6,171 nucleotides of DNA from Anaerolineales bacterium. Lineage in GTDB: Bacteria; Chloroflexota; Anaerolineae; Anaerolineales; Villigracilaceae. The position numbers were made by a program, and so were the translations under genes. Position 1 is the first letter of the stretch, and every line of letters starts with the position of its first letter. Below, in pieces: positions 1 to 5,013 of this stretch. Below the pieces are notes generated by a model that saw nothing but the letters and a program-made list of their open reading frames with translations, was not told the DNA's origin and ran no database searches. The stretch is taken from the NCBI GenBank assembly GCA_024763295.1, contig JANTFU010000148.1, positions 1 through 6,171 of the forward strand, given 5' to 3'.

Positions 1-3
1 ACA

Positions 4-26
4 ACTAACCACTAACCACTAACCAC
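4..26. repeat. Heptamer tandem repeat ACTAACC, about 3.3 units
   Basis: Three perfect head-to-tail copies of ACTAACC occupy 4-24 and two more matching bases follow. The array may continue upstream of the window. It ends 6 nt before the start codon of the Fur-family gene and takes the place where a Shine-Dalgarno sequence would be expected; only an A-run follows it. Whether it has a role in expression cannot be told from three units. Confidence 0.75.
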
Positions 27-32
27 GAAAAA

Positions 33-458
33 ATGACCGCTGAAAACTGGCTAACCGAACTCCGTAAACAGGGCTACCGTATCACCGACGCACGCCGCGC
101 CGTAGTGGAAATTGTTGCCCAAAGTCCGCGTGCGCTGACGCCCAACGAAGTCTATGACCTTGGGCGCGAACTCTATCCCAAGCTCGGCTTGGTGACCGTT
201 TACCGCACGCTTGAAAAACTCGAAGAATTGCATCTCGTACAGCGTGTACATCAAGAACAGGGCTGCAACGCCTATCTGACCCACGCGGACGGGCATCAGC
301 ATCTGCTCATCTGCCAAAATTGCAAAAAAGCGGTCTATTTTGAAGGCGATGATCTGAGCGCTTTCTTTCGCTCCGTAGGCGAGCAGCACGGGTTTCTCGT
401 TCAGGAACATTGGCTGCAACTTTTTGGGCTGTGTGAAGATTGTCAAAAGGAGAAATAA
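33..458 (+). CDS. Fur/Zur-family metal-dependent transcriptional regulator
   Basis: This 141-residue protein has the length and architecture of Fur-family repressors. Residues 1-75 are a winged-helix DNA-binding domain, with the recognition-helix signature LGLVTVYRTLEKL at 51-63. The rest is a dimerisation and metal-binding domain. Four cysteines in two CxxC pairs (C94/C97 and C134/C137) form the expected structural zinc site. Further likely ligands are H73, C78, H84, H88, H90, H119 and H126. The histidine that Fur and PerR carry before the third helix (H33/H37 in E. coli Fur/B. subtilis PerR) is replaced by A34, while C78 with the HQH cluster recalls Zur-type sites; zinc sensing is therefore plausible but unproven. 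It leads a four-gene operon that ends in a metal-efflux gene, which suggests control of that operon and of itself. No clear ribosome binding site precedes the ATG. The promoter lies outside the window, so no operator can be assigned. Confidence 0.93.
   Translation: MTAENWLTELRKQGYRITDARRAVVEIVAQSPRALTPNEVYDLGRELYPKLGLVTVYRTLEKLEELHLVQRVHQEQGCNAYLTHADGHQHLLICQNCKKAVYFEGDDLSAFFRSVGEQHGFLVQEHWLQLFGLCEDCQKEK
447..452 (+). promoter_or_regulatory. Shine-Dalgarno site for the 66-residue microprotein
   Basis: AAGGAG lies within the last codons of the Fur-family gene, 7 nt before the ATG at 460. It fixes that ATG as the start, in preference to an in-frame ATG at 424 that lies inside the Fur gene and has no such site. 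It is the only strong ribosome binding site in this operon. Confidence 0.8.
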
Positions 459-459
459 A

Positions 460-660
460 ATGTGTATGTTTTGTACTGCAATCCCTGCCACAGCGACGGC
501 GGGTATTGCGCTGAATGCCAAGCAAAAACGCACTACGCGCGAAGCTCTTGAAAATGGCGCAAGTCCCCAAAAAGAATTGCCGATTGTCTTGCTAACAGGC
601 TTGGCGGTTGGTTCCTTAGTTGCGGCTTCGGTCGCTACGCATACCTTTCTCTATAAATAA
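460..660 (+). CDS. Small CxxC-starting membrane protein of unknown function
   Basis: This is a 66-residue protein that I cannot assign to a named family. It opens MCMFC, placing a CxxC pair (C2, C5) at the extreme N-terminus, followed by a small-residue stretch (AIPATATAGIALNA, 7-20). A basic, polar middle (KQKRTTRE, about 21-28) follows, and then one hydrophobic segment at about 40-60 that should span the membrane. The ATG at 460 has a good AAGGAG site 7 nt upstream and comes 1 nt after the Fur-family stop codon; its own stop is 1 nt before the GTG of the hydrolase. This spacing argues that it is a real, co-translated gene. Lying between a metalloregulator and a metal exporter, the CxxC pair could bind a metal or act in thiol chemistry, but that is inference. 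Similar short proteins starting MCxxC are familiar in bacteria without a settled role. Confidence 0.8.
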   Translation: MCMFCTAIPATATAGIALNAKQKRTTREALENGASPQKELPIVLLTGLAVGSLVAASVATHTFLYK

Positions 661-661
661 A

Positions 662-1729
662 GTGAAACCGCGTACGTTCCTTTTCTGCGTTTTGTTCATC
701 TTCTTGTTGAGCGCGTGTGGCAGTTCTGCCGCGGCGCCCGCGCAGTCAATGCCGGTTGCTGAAGTTTTGCCTTCTGCCACGTCTTTGCCTCCGACAGCGA
801 CTGCCTTTCAGCCACTGAGCGCAACCGCAACCATCCCCGTTTATGCGACATTTACACCAACCATCCCTGTCCCCACTGCTACGCCGCATCCGCTGGAGAA
901 ATATACCATCACGGCAATGCGTGCGCGGCTTTATGGCAACGCTGCCATTCAGATGGTTGGACAGATCAGCGATGAAGGCGAGTTCTCGCGCGAAAAATTC
1001 CGCTATGTTAGCGACGGAATCAACATCTACGGTTTTGTGAATATCCCCAAGGGGACGGGACCTTTCCCTGTTGTCATTTTGCTGCACGGAAATTACAACA
1101 CGGTGAACTATAAGCTCATGCCCTATACCACCGGATATGCTGATGATATGGCGCGGCAGGGCTATGTGGTTTTCCATCCAAATATGCGTAATTATGGCGA
1201 ATCGGGTTCAGGGGACGATGCTTACCGCACGGGACAGGCGAGCGACGTCCTCAACCTGATTGCGATGATCAAAGCCCAGGGCGGGCAATCAGGCGCATTA
1301 TCCATGCTTGATCCGAACAAGATCGCTTTGTGGGGGTATAGCATGGGTGGTGAAGTCGCTTTGCGTGTGCTGACCATCACCAATCAGGTCGATGCGGCGG
1401 TTTTATATGCCCCGATGAGTGGCGACCTGCTCAAAGCGGCGAAGTTCATCCAATCTGATTTTGAGTTGAATACCCCACCTGACATGCTAAACAGGATTTC
1501 TGCGCAGGCATCTTATGAGCTAATTACTGTGCCCATCCGCCTTTATCATGGCACGAGCGATAAAACCGTCCCTGTGGGTTGGAGTCAGGAAACTTGCACG
1601 GTCTTGACGAACTTAGGGAAAAATGTCGAATGTACCTTTTACGAAGCTGCTGGACATAGCTTTGGGGGGCATCAGAACGTTGATTTTATGAAAAGTTTTT
1701 ACGCCTTTTTTGAAACCTACCTGAAATGA
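662..1729 (+). CDS. Lipoprotein alpha/beta hydrolase (S9/acylaminoacyl-peptidase-like)
   Basis: From the GTG at 662 the product has 355 residues. It begins with a lipoprotein signal peptide: basic KPR, a hydrophobic run, then the lipobox LSAC with the lipidated cysteine at residue 19. A Thr/Pro/Ala-rich tether follows (about 32-76). The catalytic domain (about 110-355) is an alpha/beta hydrolase with LLHGN at about 140-144 (oxyanion region), the nucleophile elbow GYSMGG with S227, a likely acid D300 in SDKTVP and the likely base H332 in GHSF. It is expected to be anchored outside the cytoplasmic membrane and to cleave an ester or peptide bond; the substrate is unknown. The reading frame extends up to a TTG at 620, but that start would overlap the microprotein and lengthen the signal n-region, so GTG is preferred. 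It starts 1 nt after the preceding stop and lacks its own Shine-Dalgarno sequence, which fits translational coupling. It overlaps the CDF gene by ATGA. Confidence 0.87.
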   Translation: MKPRTFLFCVLFIFLLSACGSSAAAPAQSMPVAEVLPSATSLPPTATAFQPLSATATIPVYATFTPTIPVPTATPHPLEKYTITAMRARLYGNAAIQMVGQISDEGEFSREKFRYVSDGINIYGFVNIPKGTGPFPVVILLHGNYNTVNYKLMPYTTGYADDMARQGYVVFHPNMRNYGESGSGDDAYRTGQASDVLNLIAMIKAQGGQSGALSMLDPNKIALWGYSMGGEVALRVLTITNQVDAAVLYAPMSGDLLKAAKFIQSDFELNTPPDMLNRISAQASYELITVPIRLYHGTSDKTVPVGWSQETCTVLTNLGKNVECTFYEAAGHSFGGHQNVDFMKSFYAFFETYLK

Positions 1730-2628
1730 AACGTGAAACCTTAACCCGTTACGCCTGGCTTTCAATTGCTGCGGCTGGATTGACGATTTCGTTGAAAGCT
1801 GTCGCCTATCTCCTGACCGGCTCAGTCGGTTTGCTTTCCGATGCGATTGAATCGGTGGTGAATTTGCTGGCGGCGATTATGGCGCTGAGTATGCTGACCA
1901 TTGCCGCCCGCCCGCCCGACGAAAGCCACACCTACGGGCATGGTAAAGCGGAGTACTTTTCAAGCAACTTAGAAGGGGTTTTAATTATTGTCGCCGCAGC
2001 CGGAATCGCTTTTGCAGCGGTTGAGCGTATTATTCACCCGCGCGAAGTGGAACAGGTGGGTATCGGGCTGACAGTCTCGGTGATCGCATCACTGGTCAAT
2101 TTTGTAGTCGCGCGTATTTTGCTGCGTGCCGGTAAAAAATACCATTCCATCACGCTCGAAGCGGATGCGCATCACCTGATGACCGATGTTTGGACTTCGG
2201 CTGGCGTAGTTTTCGCAGTTTTGGCAGTCTCGCTGACGGGCTGGACACTGCTTGATCCATTGATTGCGCTGGCGATGGCGGTGAACATCATCTATACCGG
2301 CATCGGTCTAATCCGCCGCTCGATTGCCGGGTTAATGGATGCCGCTCTCTCTCCCGCCGAAATGCAAGCCGTTGAAGACGTACTCGCTGAGTATCGCGCA
2401 GAATTTAGCATCGACTTTCATGCTTTGCGCACCCGTCAGGCAGGCGCACGTCAATTCATCTCTGTGCATGTGCTCGTCCCCGGCGCGTGGACAGTCCACG
2501 ACGCGCACCACGTCGCCGAAGATATCGAAACCGACCTTCGCGCAGCCGTGCCAAACGCGGTTGCATTTACCCACCTTGAGCCAATCGAAGACGAAATCTC
2601 CCACTACGATATTGACCTTGATCGCTAA
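1726..2628 (+). CDS. Cation diffusion facilitator (YiiP/FieF-like metal efflux transporter)
   Basis: At 300 residues it has the size of E. coli FieF. Six membrane helices are visible at about 10-31, 34-58, 81-101, 112-133, 153-170 and 173-195, followed by a cytoplasmic dimerisation domain (about 208-290). Such proteins exchange cytoplasmic Zn2+, Fe2+, Mn2+ or similar for protons. Compared from memory with YiiP, the loop site is intact (D65, H68, H72 in PPDESHTYGHGKAE). The cytoplasmic site is nearly intact (H232, H248, H261, H283, with E285 for Asp). Helix 5 carries H150 and D154. Helix 2 differs: it reads DAIESVVN, giving E42 and N46 where YiiP has two aspartates, so the transport site would be Glu-Asn-His-Asp. 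Metal preference cannot be read from this. The ATG overlaps the hydrolase stop by 4 nt and has no Shine-Dalgarno sequence, implying coupling. It is the last gene of the Fur-led operon, consistent with export of the metal sensed by that regulator. Confidence 0.94.
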   Translation: MKRETLTRYAWLSIAAAGLTISLKAVAYLLTGSVGLLSDAIESVVNLLAAIMALSMLTIAARPPDESHTYGHGKAEYFSSNLEGVLIIVAAAGIAFAAVERIIHPREVEQVGIGLTVSVIASLVNFVVARILLRAGKKYHSITLEADAHHLMTDVWTSAGVVFAVLAVSLTGWTLLDPLIALAMAVNIIYTGIGLIRRSIAGLMDAALSPAEMQAVEDVLAEYRAEFSIDFHALRTRQAGARQFISVHVLVPGAWTVHDAHHVAEDIETDLRAAVPNAVAFTHLEPIEDEISHYDIDLDR

Positions 2629-2693
2629 ATTTTCTTGCGGGGGATTTTGCGAGCGAAACGAAACTAGCTTTTGTATTTTGAGAAATGCTCCAG

Positions 2694-2717
2694 CCGCCGT
2701 CCTCGGCGGTGTTTTTT
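2694..2717 (+). terminator. Intrinsic terminator of the four-gene metal operon
   Basis: A perfect 6-bp GC stem, CCGCCG and CGGCGG, encloses the tetraloop TCCT and is followed by TG and six T residues. It lies 65 nt after the CDF stop codon and ends 1 nt before the end of the converging arfB gene. On the minus strand the hairpin is not followed by a T-run, so it should act mainly on plus-strand transcription. The 65 bases between the CDF stop and this stem (2629-2693) show nothing else I can name. Confidence 0.85.
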
Positions 2718-2718
2718 A

Positions 2719-3117
2719 TCAATCGTAGTGCGTCACTTTTCCGCGCAACTTCTTCACTTCCCCGCGTTTTTTCTTTTTCTTCAGACGTTTTTGAATCGAA
2801 CTTTTCGTCGGCTTTGTTTTGTGACGTTTCTTTGGCTGGATTGCTGCCCGTGCCAACATCTGCTCGAGACGCGCGTACGCATCGGCTTGATTCCGCTCCC
2901 GCGTGCGGTGGCGCGAGGCTTCGATAATCAAAATACCATCCTCGGTCATCTTCCTGCCCGCAATGTGGATCAAACGCTCCCGCACGGCGTATGGCAGCCC
3001 CGCAGCGGATACGTCAAAACGCAGCCGCACCGCCGTGCTGACCTTGTTCACGTTCTGCCCGCCCGGTCCTGATGCGCGGAAATATTCAAAGGATAAGGCT
3101 TCCGGAGGAATACTCAT
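2719..3117 (-). CDS. arfB: ArfB (YaeJ-type) peptidyl-tRNA hydrolase for stalled-ribosome rescue
   Basis: This 132-residue protein is a codon-independent release factor. It enters stalled ribosomes that lack a stop codon and hydrolyses peptidyl-tRNA. Residues 13-34 contain the catalytic GPGGQNVNKVSTAVRLRF block, with the GGQ at 19-21. A compact domain continues to about residue 90, and a strongly basic tail from about 92 to the end (KKRHK, KKKKKRGEVKK, LRGKV) matches the mRNA-channel-binding tail that distinguishes ArfB from RF1/RF2. The length is close to E. coli ArfB (140). The absence of a stop-codon recognition domain is normal for this family and is not a truncation. The gene converges on the metal operon, whose terminator abuts its stop codon. 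No Shine-Dalgarno sequence precedes the ATG, but a TATAAT lies 7 nt upstream, suggesting its own promoter and a leaderless transcript. Confidence 0.94.
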   Translation of the reverse strand: MSIPPEALSFEYFRASGPGGQNVNKVSTAVRLRFDVSAAGLPYAVRERLIHIAGRKMTEDGILIIEASRHRTRERNQADAYARLEQMLARAAIQPKKRHKTKPTKSSIQKRLKKKKKRGEVKKLRGKVTHYD

Positions 3118-3124
3118 GTGTTAA

Positions 3125-3130
3125 ATTATA
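3125..3130 (-). promoter_or_regulatory. Putative -10 element giving leaderless arfB mRNA
   Basis: The minus strand reads TATAAT, then TTAACAC, then the arfB ATG. A start site 6-8 nt after this perfect -10 hexamer would fall on or next to the start codon. No good -35 hexamer is seen at the usual distance, where the sequence lies within the GC-rich hairpin at 3134-3160. The hexamer itself is certain; its use as a promoter is inferred. Confidence 0.5.
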
Positions 3131-3133
3131 GCA

Positions 3134-3160
3134 GTAGGGGCGGGGTCTTCCCGCCCCTAC
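3134..3160. repeat. GC-rich intergenic hairpin element, copy 1
   Basis: GTAGGGGCGGG and CCCGCCCCTAC form a perfect 11-bp inverted repeat around a 5-nt loop, GTCTT. The element begins directly after the sulfotransferase stop codon (minus-strand order) and ends 4 nt before the TATAAT of arfB. It closely resembles the element at 4987-5013. No T-run follows it on the minus strand, so it is not a typical intrinsic terminator. It could protect the 3' end of the mRNA or be a dispersed repeat. Confidence 0.85.
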
Positions 3161-3985
3161 TCAGTCCCAATCTGCCAAGTCTTTGCCAAGAAAGTCACGC
3201 AGTTCGTCGTTCCATGGACGGTAGAACTCGACCAGTTTTTGTCTGCTCGCCTCGTCGATCGGCGGCGCGGAAAAGCGCATCTTGGGTCCCCAATAAAATA
3301 ACCGGCGTAGTTTGGCAGGAACGCGCTTTTGATAACGCGGCTTGCGAATCAGCAATTGATAAAAAGGATTTTTCCATATCTCGGTGGGATTGAAGGCTTC
3401 ATCAAAATCTTCGCTGACGAAATCATCGGAAACGCCGAGGAAGGCGAAAATCTGACGGTAAAAATCATTTGGATTTGAAATCATCTCTTCAAAGGGCAAA
3501 ACTAGCAAATTTTCACGCGGAAAATATTCGAGATAACGGCGAATATAGCGCATATAGACACCACGACTGAAATAGCCGATCTGGTCGGGCTGGTAGTCGT
3601 CGCTCAGGTAGGCATCAAGGGCTTGAGCGAAAGTGAGTGGCTCGTTGAGATGACGGCGATTGTCCCAGTATTGCGAGATGGCGCGTTTGATGGGGTTTCT
3701 GACCGTGAGTATGAGCTTGGCATCGGGCAACAAAGCATGGATGCGGGCAGGCGCTTCGGGGTGACAGATATAGCCCGGAGAGGCTTCGCCCAGAGCAAGC
3801 TGATGACCGGCATCCGCAAAATGGGCGGCATACTGTTCGGCTCCGCGTGCGTATTCGTCATCCTTGAAAAAGAAGTTGACCTCCTTTCTTTCCGGCATAA
3901 ATATCTGCGGATGCTGTTTCAGAACGTGGTAGAGGGAGGTCGTGCCAGCTTTTTGGGAGCCGATGATGAGAAAGTTTGGGCGCAT
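3161..3985 (-). CDS. PAPS-dependent sulfotransferase domain protein
   Basis: The 274-residue product is a cytosolic-type sulfotransferase that should move a sulfuryl group from PAPS to a hydroxyl or amine acceptor. The N-terminal FLIIGSQKAGTTSLY (5-19) is the 5'-phosphosulfate loop, a P-loop relative, with K12 the likely key lysine. LILTVRNPIKRAISQYW (91-107) is the 3'-phosphate-binding segment, with R96 and S104 as the expected contacts. GEASPGYIC (66-74) and LVLPFEEM (161-168) are also typical of the bacterial fold (Pfam Sulfotransfer_1/3 type). The length is usual for a single-domain enzyme. There is no signal peptide or membrane segment. The acceptor is unknown; bacterial members commonly modify glycans, lipids or small metabolites. 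The ATG at 3985 puts the P-loop near the N-terminus as in relatives, but has no Shine-Dalgarno sequence. The cloverleaf repeat at 4001-4117 lies 15 nt upstream and a hairpin abuts its stop. Confidence 0.9.
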   Translation of the reverse strand: MRPNFLIIGSQKAGTTSLYHVLKQHPQIFMPERKEVNFFFKDDEYARGAEQYAAHFADAGHQLALGEASPGYICHPEAPARIHALLPDAKLILTVRNPIKRAISQYWDNRRHLNEPLTFAQALDAYLSDDYQPDQIGYFSRGVYMRYIRRYLEYFPRENLLVLPFEEMISNPNDFYRQIFAFLGVSDDFVSEDFDEAFNPTEIWKNPFYQLLIRKPRYQKRVPAKLRRLFYWGPKMRFSAPPIDEASRQKLVEFYRPWNDELRDFLGKDLADWD

Positions 3986-4000
3986 AATTTAATCCAATAT

Positions 4001-4117
4001 CCAGTTCCTGAGCGGAGGGCTGAACGGAGTGAAGCCCGCAGTCGAAGGGCGGCGTTTGCTGACACCGCTCTTCGACTACGCATCTCACATTCGTTCGATG
4101 CTCCGCTCAGAGACTGG
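4001..4117. repeat. Cloverleaf-forming intergenic repeat, copy A
   Basis: The outer arms, CCAGTTCCTGAGCGGAG (4001-4017) and CTCCGCTCAGAGACTGG (4101-4117), pair over 17 positions with two mismatches, and can be extended by two pairs to 3999 and 4119. Inside are three hairpins. The first has a 5-bp GGGCT/AGCCC stem (4017-4021, 4033-4037) with the loop GAACGGAGTGA. The second is a 16-position central stem (4037-4052, 4065-4080) with two non-Watson-Crick positions. The third has a 5-bp GCATC/GATGC stem (4080-4084, 4097-4101). The reverse complement lines up with copy B at 5931-6044. It fills the gap between the YitT stop codon and the sulfotransferase start. No flanking target duplication is evident. 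Confidence 0.88.
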
Positions 4118-4118
4118 A

Positions 4119-4979
4119 TTACTCTTTATCCAATGGCGTAAAGCCCTCGCCGAGCGCTTCGTGCGCCTGCCCGATGACCATGAAGGCATTTGGGTCAATT
4201 TCGAGAATAAGACGTTTTAGGCGCATTGTTTCAGGGCGGGTGACAACACAGTATAGGACGGTGCGTTCAGCTTTTGTGTAGCCGCCTTTGCCGTGCAGCA
4301 TGGTGACACCACGACCGAGTGAGTTGAGAATCTCGTCTGCAACGGTTTCGGGATGCTTGGTAATAATCAGCGCTGTGCGGACGACCTGTGCGCCTTGTGC
4401 GGCGGTTTCCGTGACGATGCCGCTGACGTAGAGCGTGATGAGCGCATAAAGCGCTTCTTTCCAGCCAAAGATAAAGCCCGCCGCAATAATGACGGCGGTA
4501 TCGACATACATATAGCTCTGCGTAATCGGGACGCCGCGCCAACGATTGAGAATGCGGGCGAGAATATCGCTGCCACCGCTTGTGCCTTGTCCACGATAAA
4601 CGATACCAAAACCGATTCCGCTGACAAGGGCGCCGTAGAGCGAGTTGAGCAGAATGTCGTCGGTGATGCCAGCAGCAGGGATGAAATGGGTCAGTAAGTC
4701 GAGGAAAAAGGAAAACGTGACGACTGCCCATGCCGTGCGGATAACGAACTTTTTCCCGCCAAGAAAACGCCAGCCAAGGAGAAAAAGCGGAATATTACCG
4801 ACCAGCACCATAAAGCCGATTTGCCAATCGGTATAGAAGTTGATCAGTTGGGCGATACCGCTCACGCCGCCGGGGGCGAGATTGGCGGGAATTAGAAATA
4901 GACGCATCCCCAAGGCTTGCAGCAGCGTGCCGAGGGTGATGAGGGAGAAGTCTCGTAGGGTGGGGTAGAAGTTTTTCAT
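4119..4979 (-). CDS. YitT-family membrane protein (DUF161 plus DUF2179)
   Basis: This 286-residue protein has the standard YitT layout: a membrane part of five or six helices (about 11-33, 54-71, 80-100, 108-128, 156-172 and 175-195) followed by a cytoplasmic DUF2179 domain (about 205-283). Family signatures are LIPANLAPGGVSGIAQL (29-45), GTSGGSDILARI (132-143), GRGVTMLHGKGGYTKAERT (222-240) and the end block DPNAFMVIGQAHEALGEGF (262-280). The biochemical role of the family is not settled; a transport function is often assumed from the membrane fold. The start is the only ATG that precedes the first helix, and it has no Shine-Dalgarno sequence. It lies 30 nt after the reductase gene, with the hairpin at 4987-5013 in between, so read-through from that gene is likely. 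Its TAA stop touches the outer arm of cloverleaf copy A. Length and motifs look complete. Confidence 0.93.
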   Translation of the reverse strand: MKNFYPTLRDFSLITLGTLLQALGMRLFLIPANLAPGGVSGIAQLINFYTDWQIGFMVLVGNIPLFLLGWRFLGGKKFVIRTAWAVVTFSFFLDLLTHFIPAAGITDDILLNSLYGALVSGIGFGIVYRGQGTSGGSDILARILNRWRGVPITQSYMYVDTAVIIAAGFIFGWKEALYALITLYVSGIVTETAAQGAQVVRTALIITKHPETVADEILNSLGRGVTMLHGKGGYTKAERTVLYCVVTRPETMRLKRLILEIDPNAFMVIGQAHEALGEGFTPLDKE

Positions 4980-4986
4980 ATTTGTC

Positions 4987-5013
4987 GTAGGGGCGGGGCA
5001 ACCCCGCCCTTAC
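4987..5013. repeat. GC-rich intergenic hairpin element, copy 2
   Basis: GTAGGGGCGGGG (4987-4998) and CCCCGCCCTTAC (5002-5013) pair over 12 positions with a single G-T type mismatch around a CAA loop. It is nearly identical in its arms to the element at 3134-3160. The right arm overlaps the last four bases of the reductase gene, so its stop codon (TAA on the minus strand) lies inside the repeat. It ends 7 nt from the yitT start codon. No T-run follows on the minus strand. Confidence 0.85.

Noticed and set aside
424..459. In-frame upstream ATG for the microprotein at 424.
   Set aside because: It lies inside the Fur-family gene and lacks a Shine-Dalgarno site, while AAGGAG is correctly placed for the ATG at 460.
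51..533. Long minus-strand open frame opposite the Fur-family gene (160 codons).
   Set aside because: It lies antisense to a gene with clear Fur motifs, its translation shows no recognisable domain, and it has no ribosome binding site.
620..661. TTG at 620 as start of the hydrolase.
   Set aside because: It would overlap the microprotein by 41 bases and add a long basic extension to a signal peptide that is already complete from the GTG at 662.
2486..2500. Perfect inverted repeat CGTGGAC-A-GTCCACG.
   Set aside because: It lies inside the conserved cytoplasmic domain of the CDF gene, where the codons are explained by protein sequence; probably coincidence.
2671..3124. Plus-strand open frames of 73-133 codons opposite arfB.
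   Set aside because: They are antisense to a gene with an unmistakable GGQ block and basic tail; their translations look like random complement.
3134..3160. Hairpin as an intrinsic terminator of the sulfotransferase gene.
   Set aside because: The stem is strong but is followed on the minus strand by TGCTATAATT, not a T-run.
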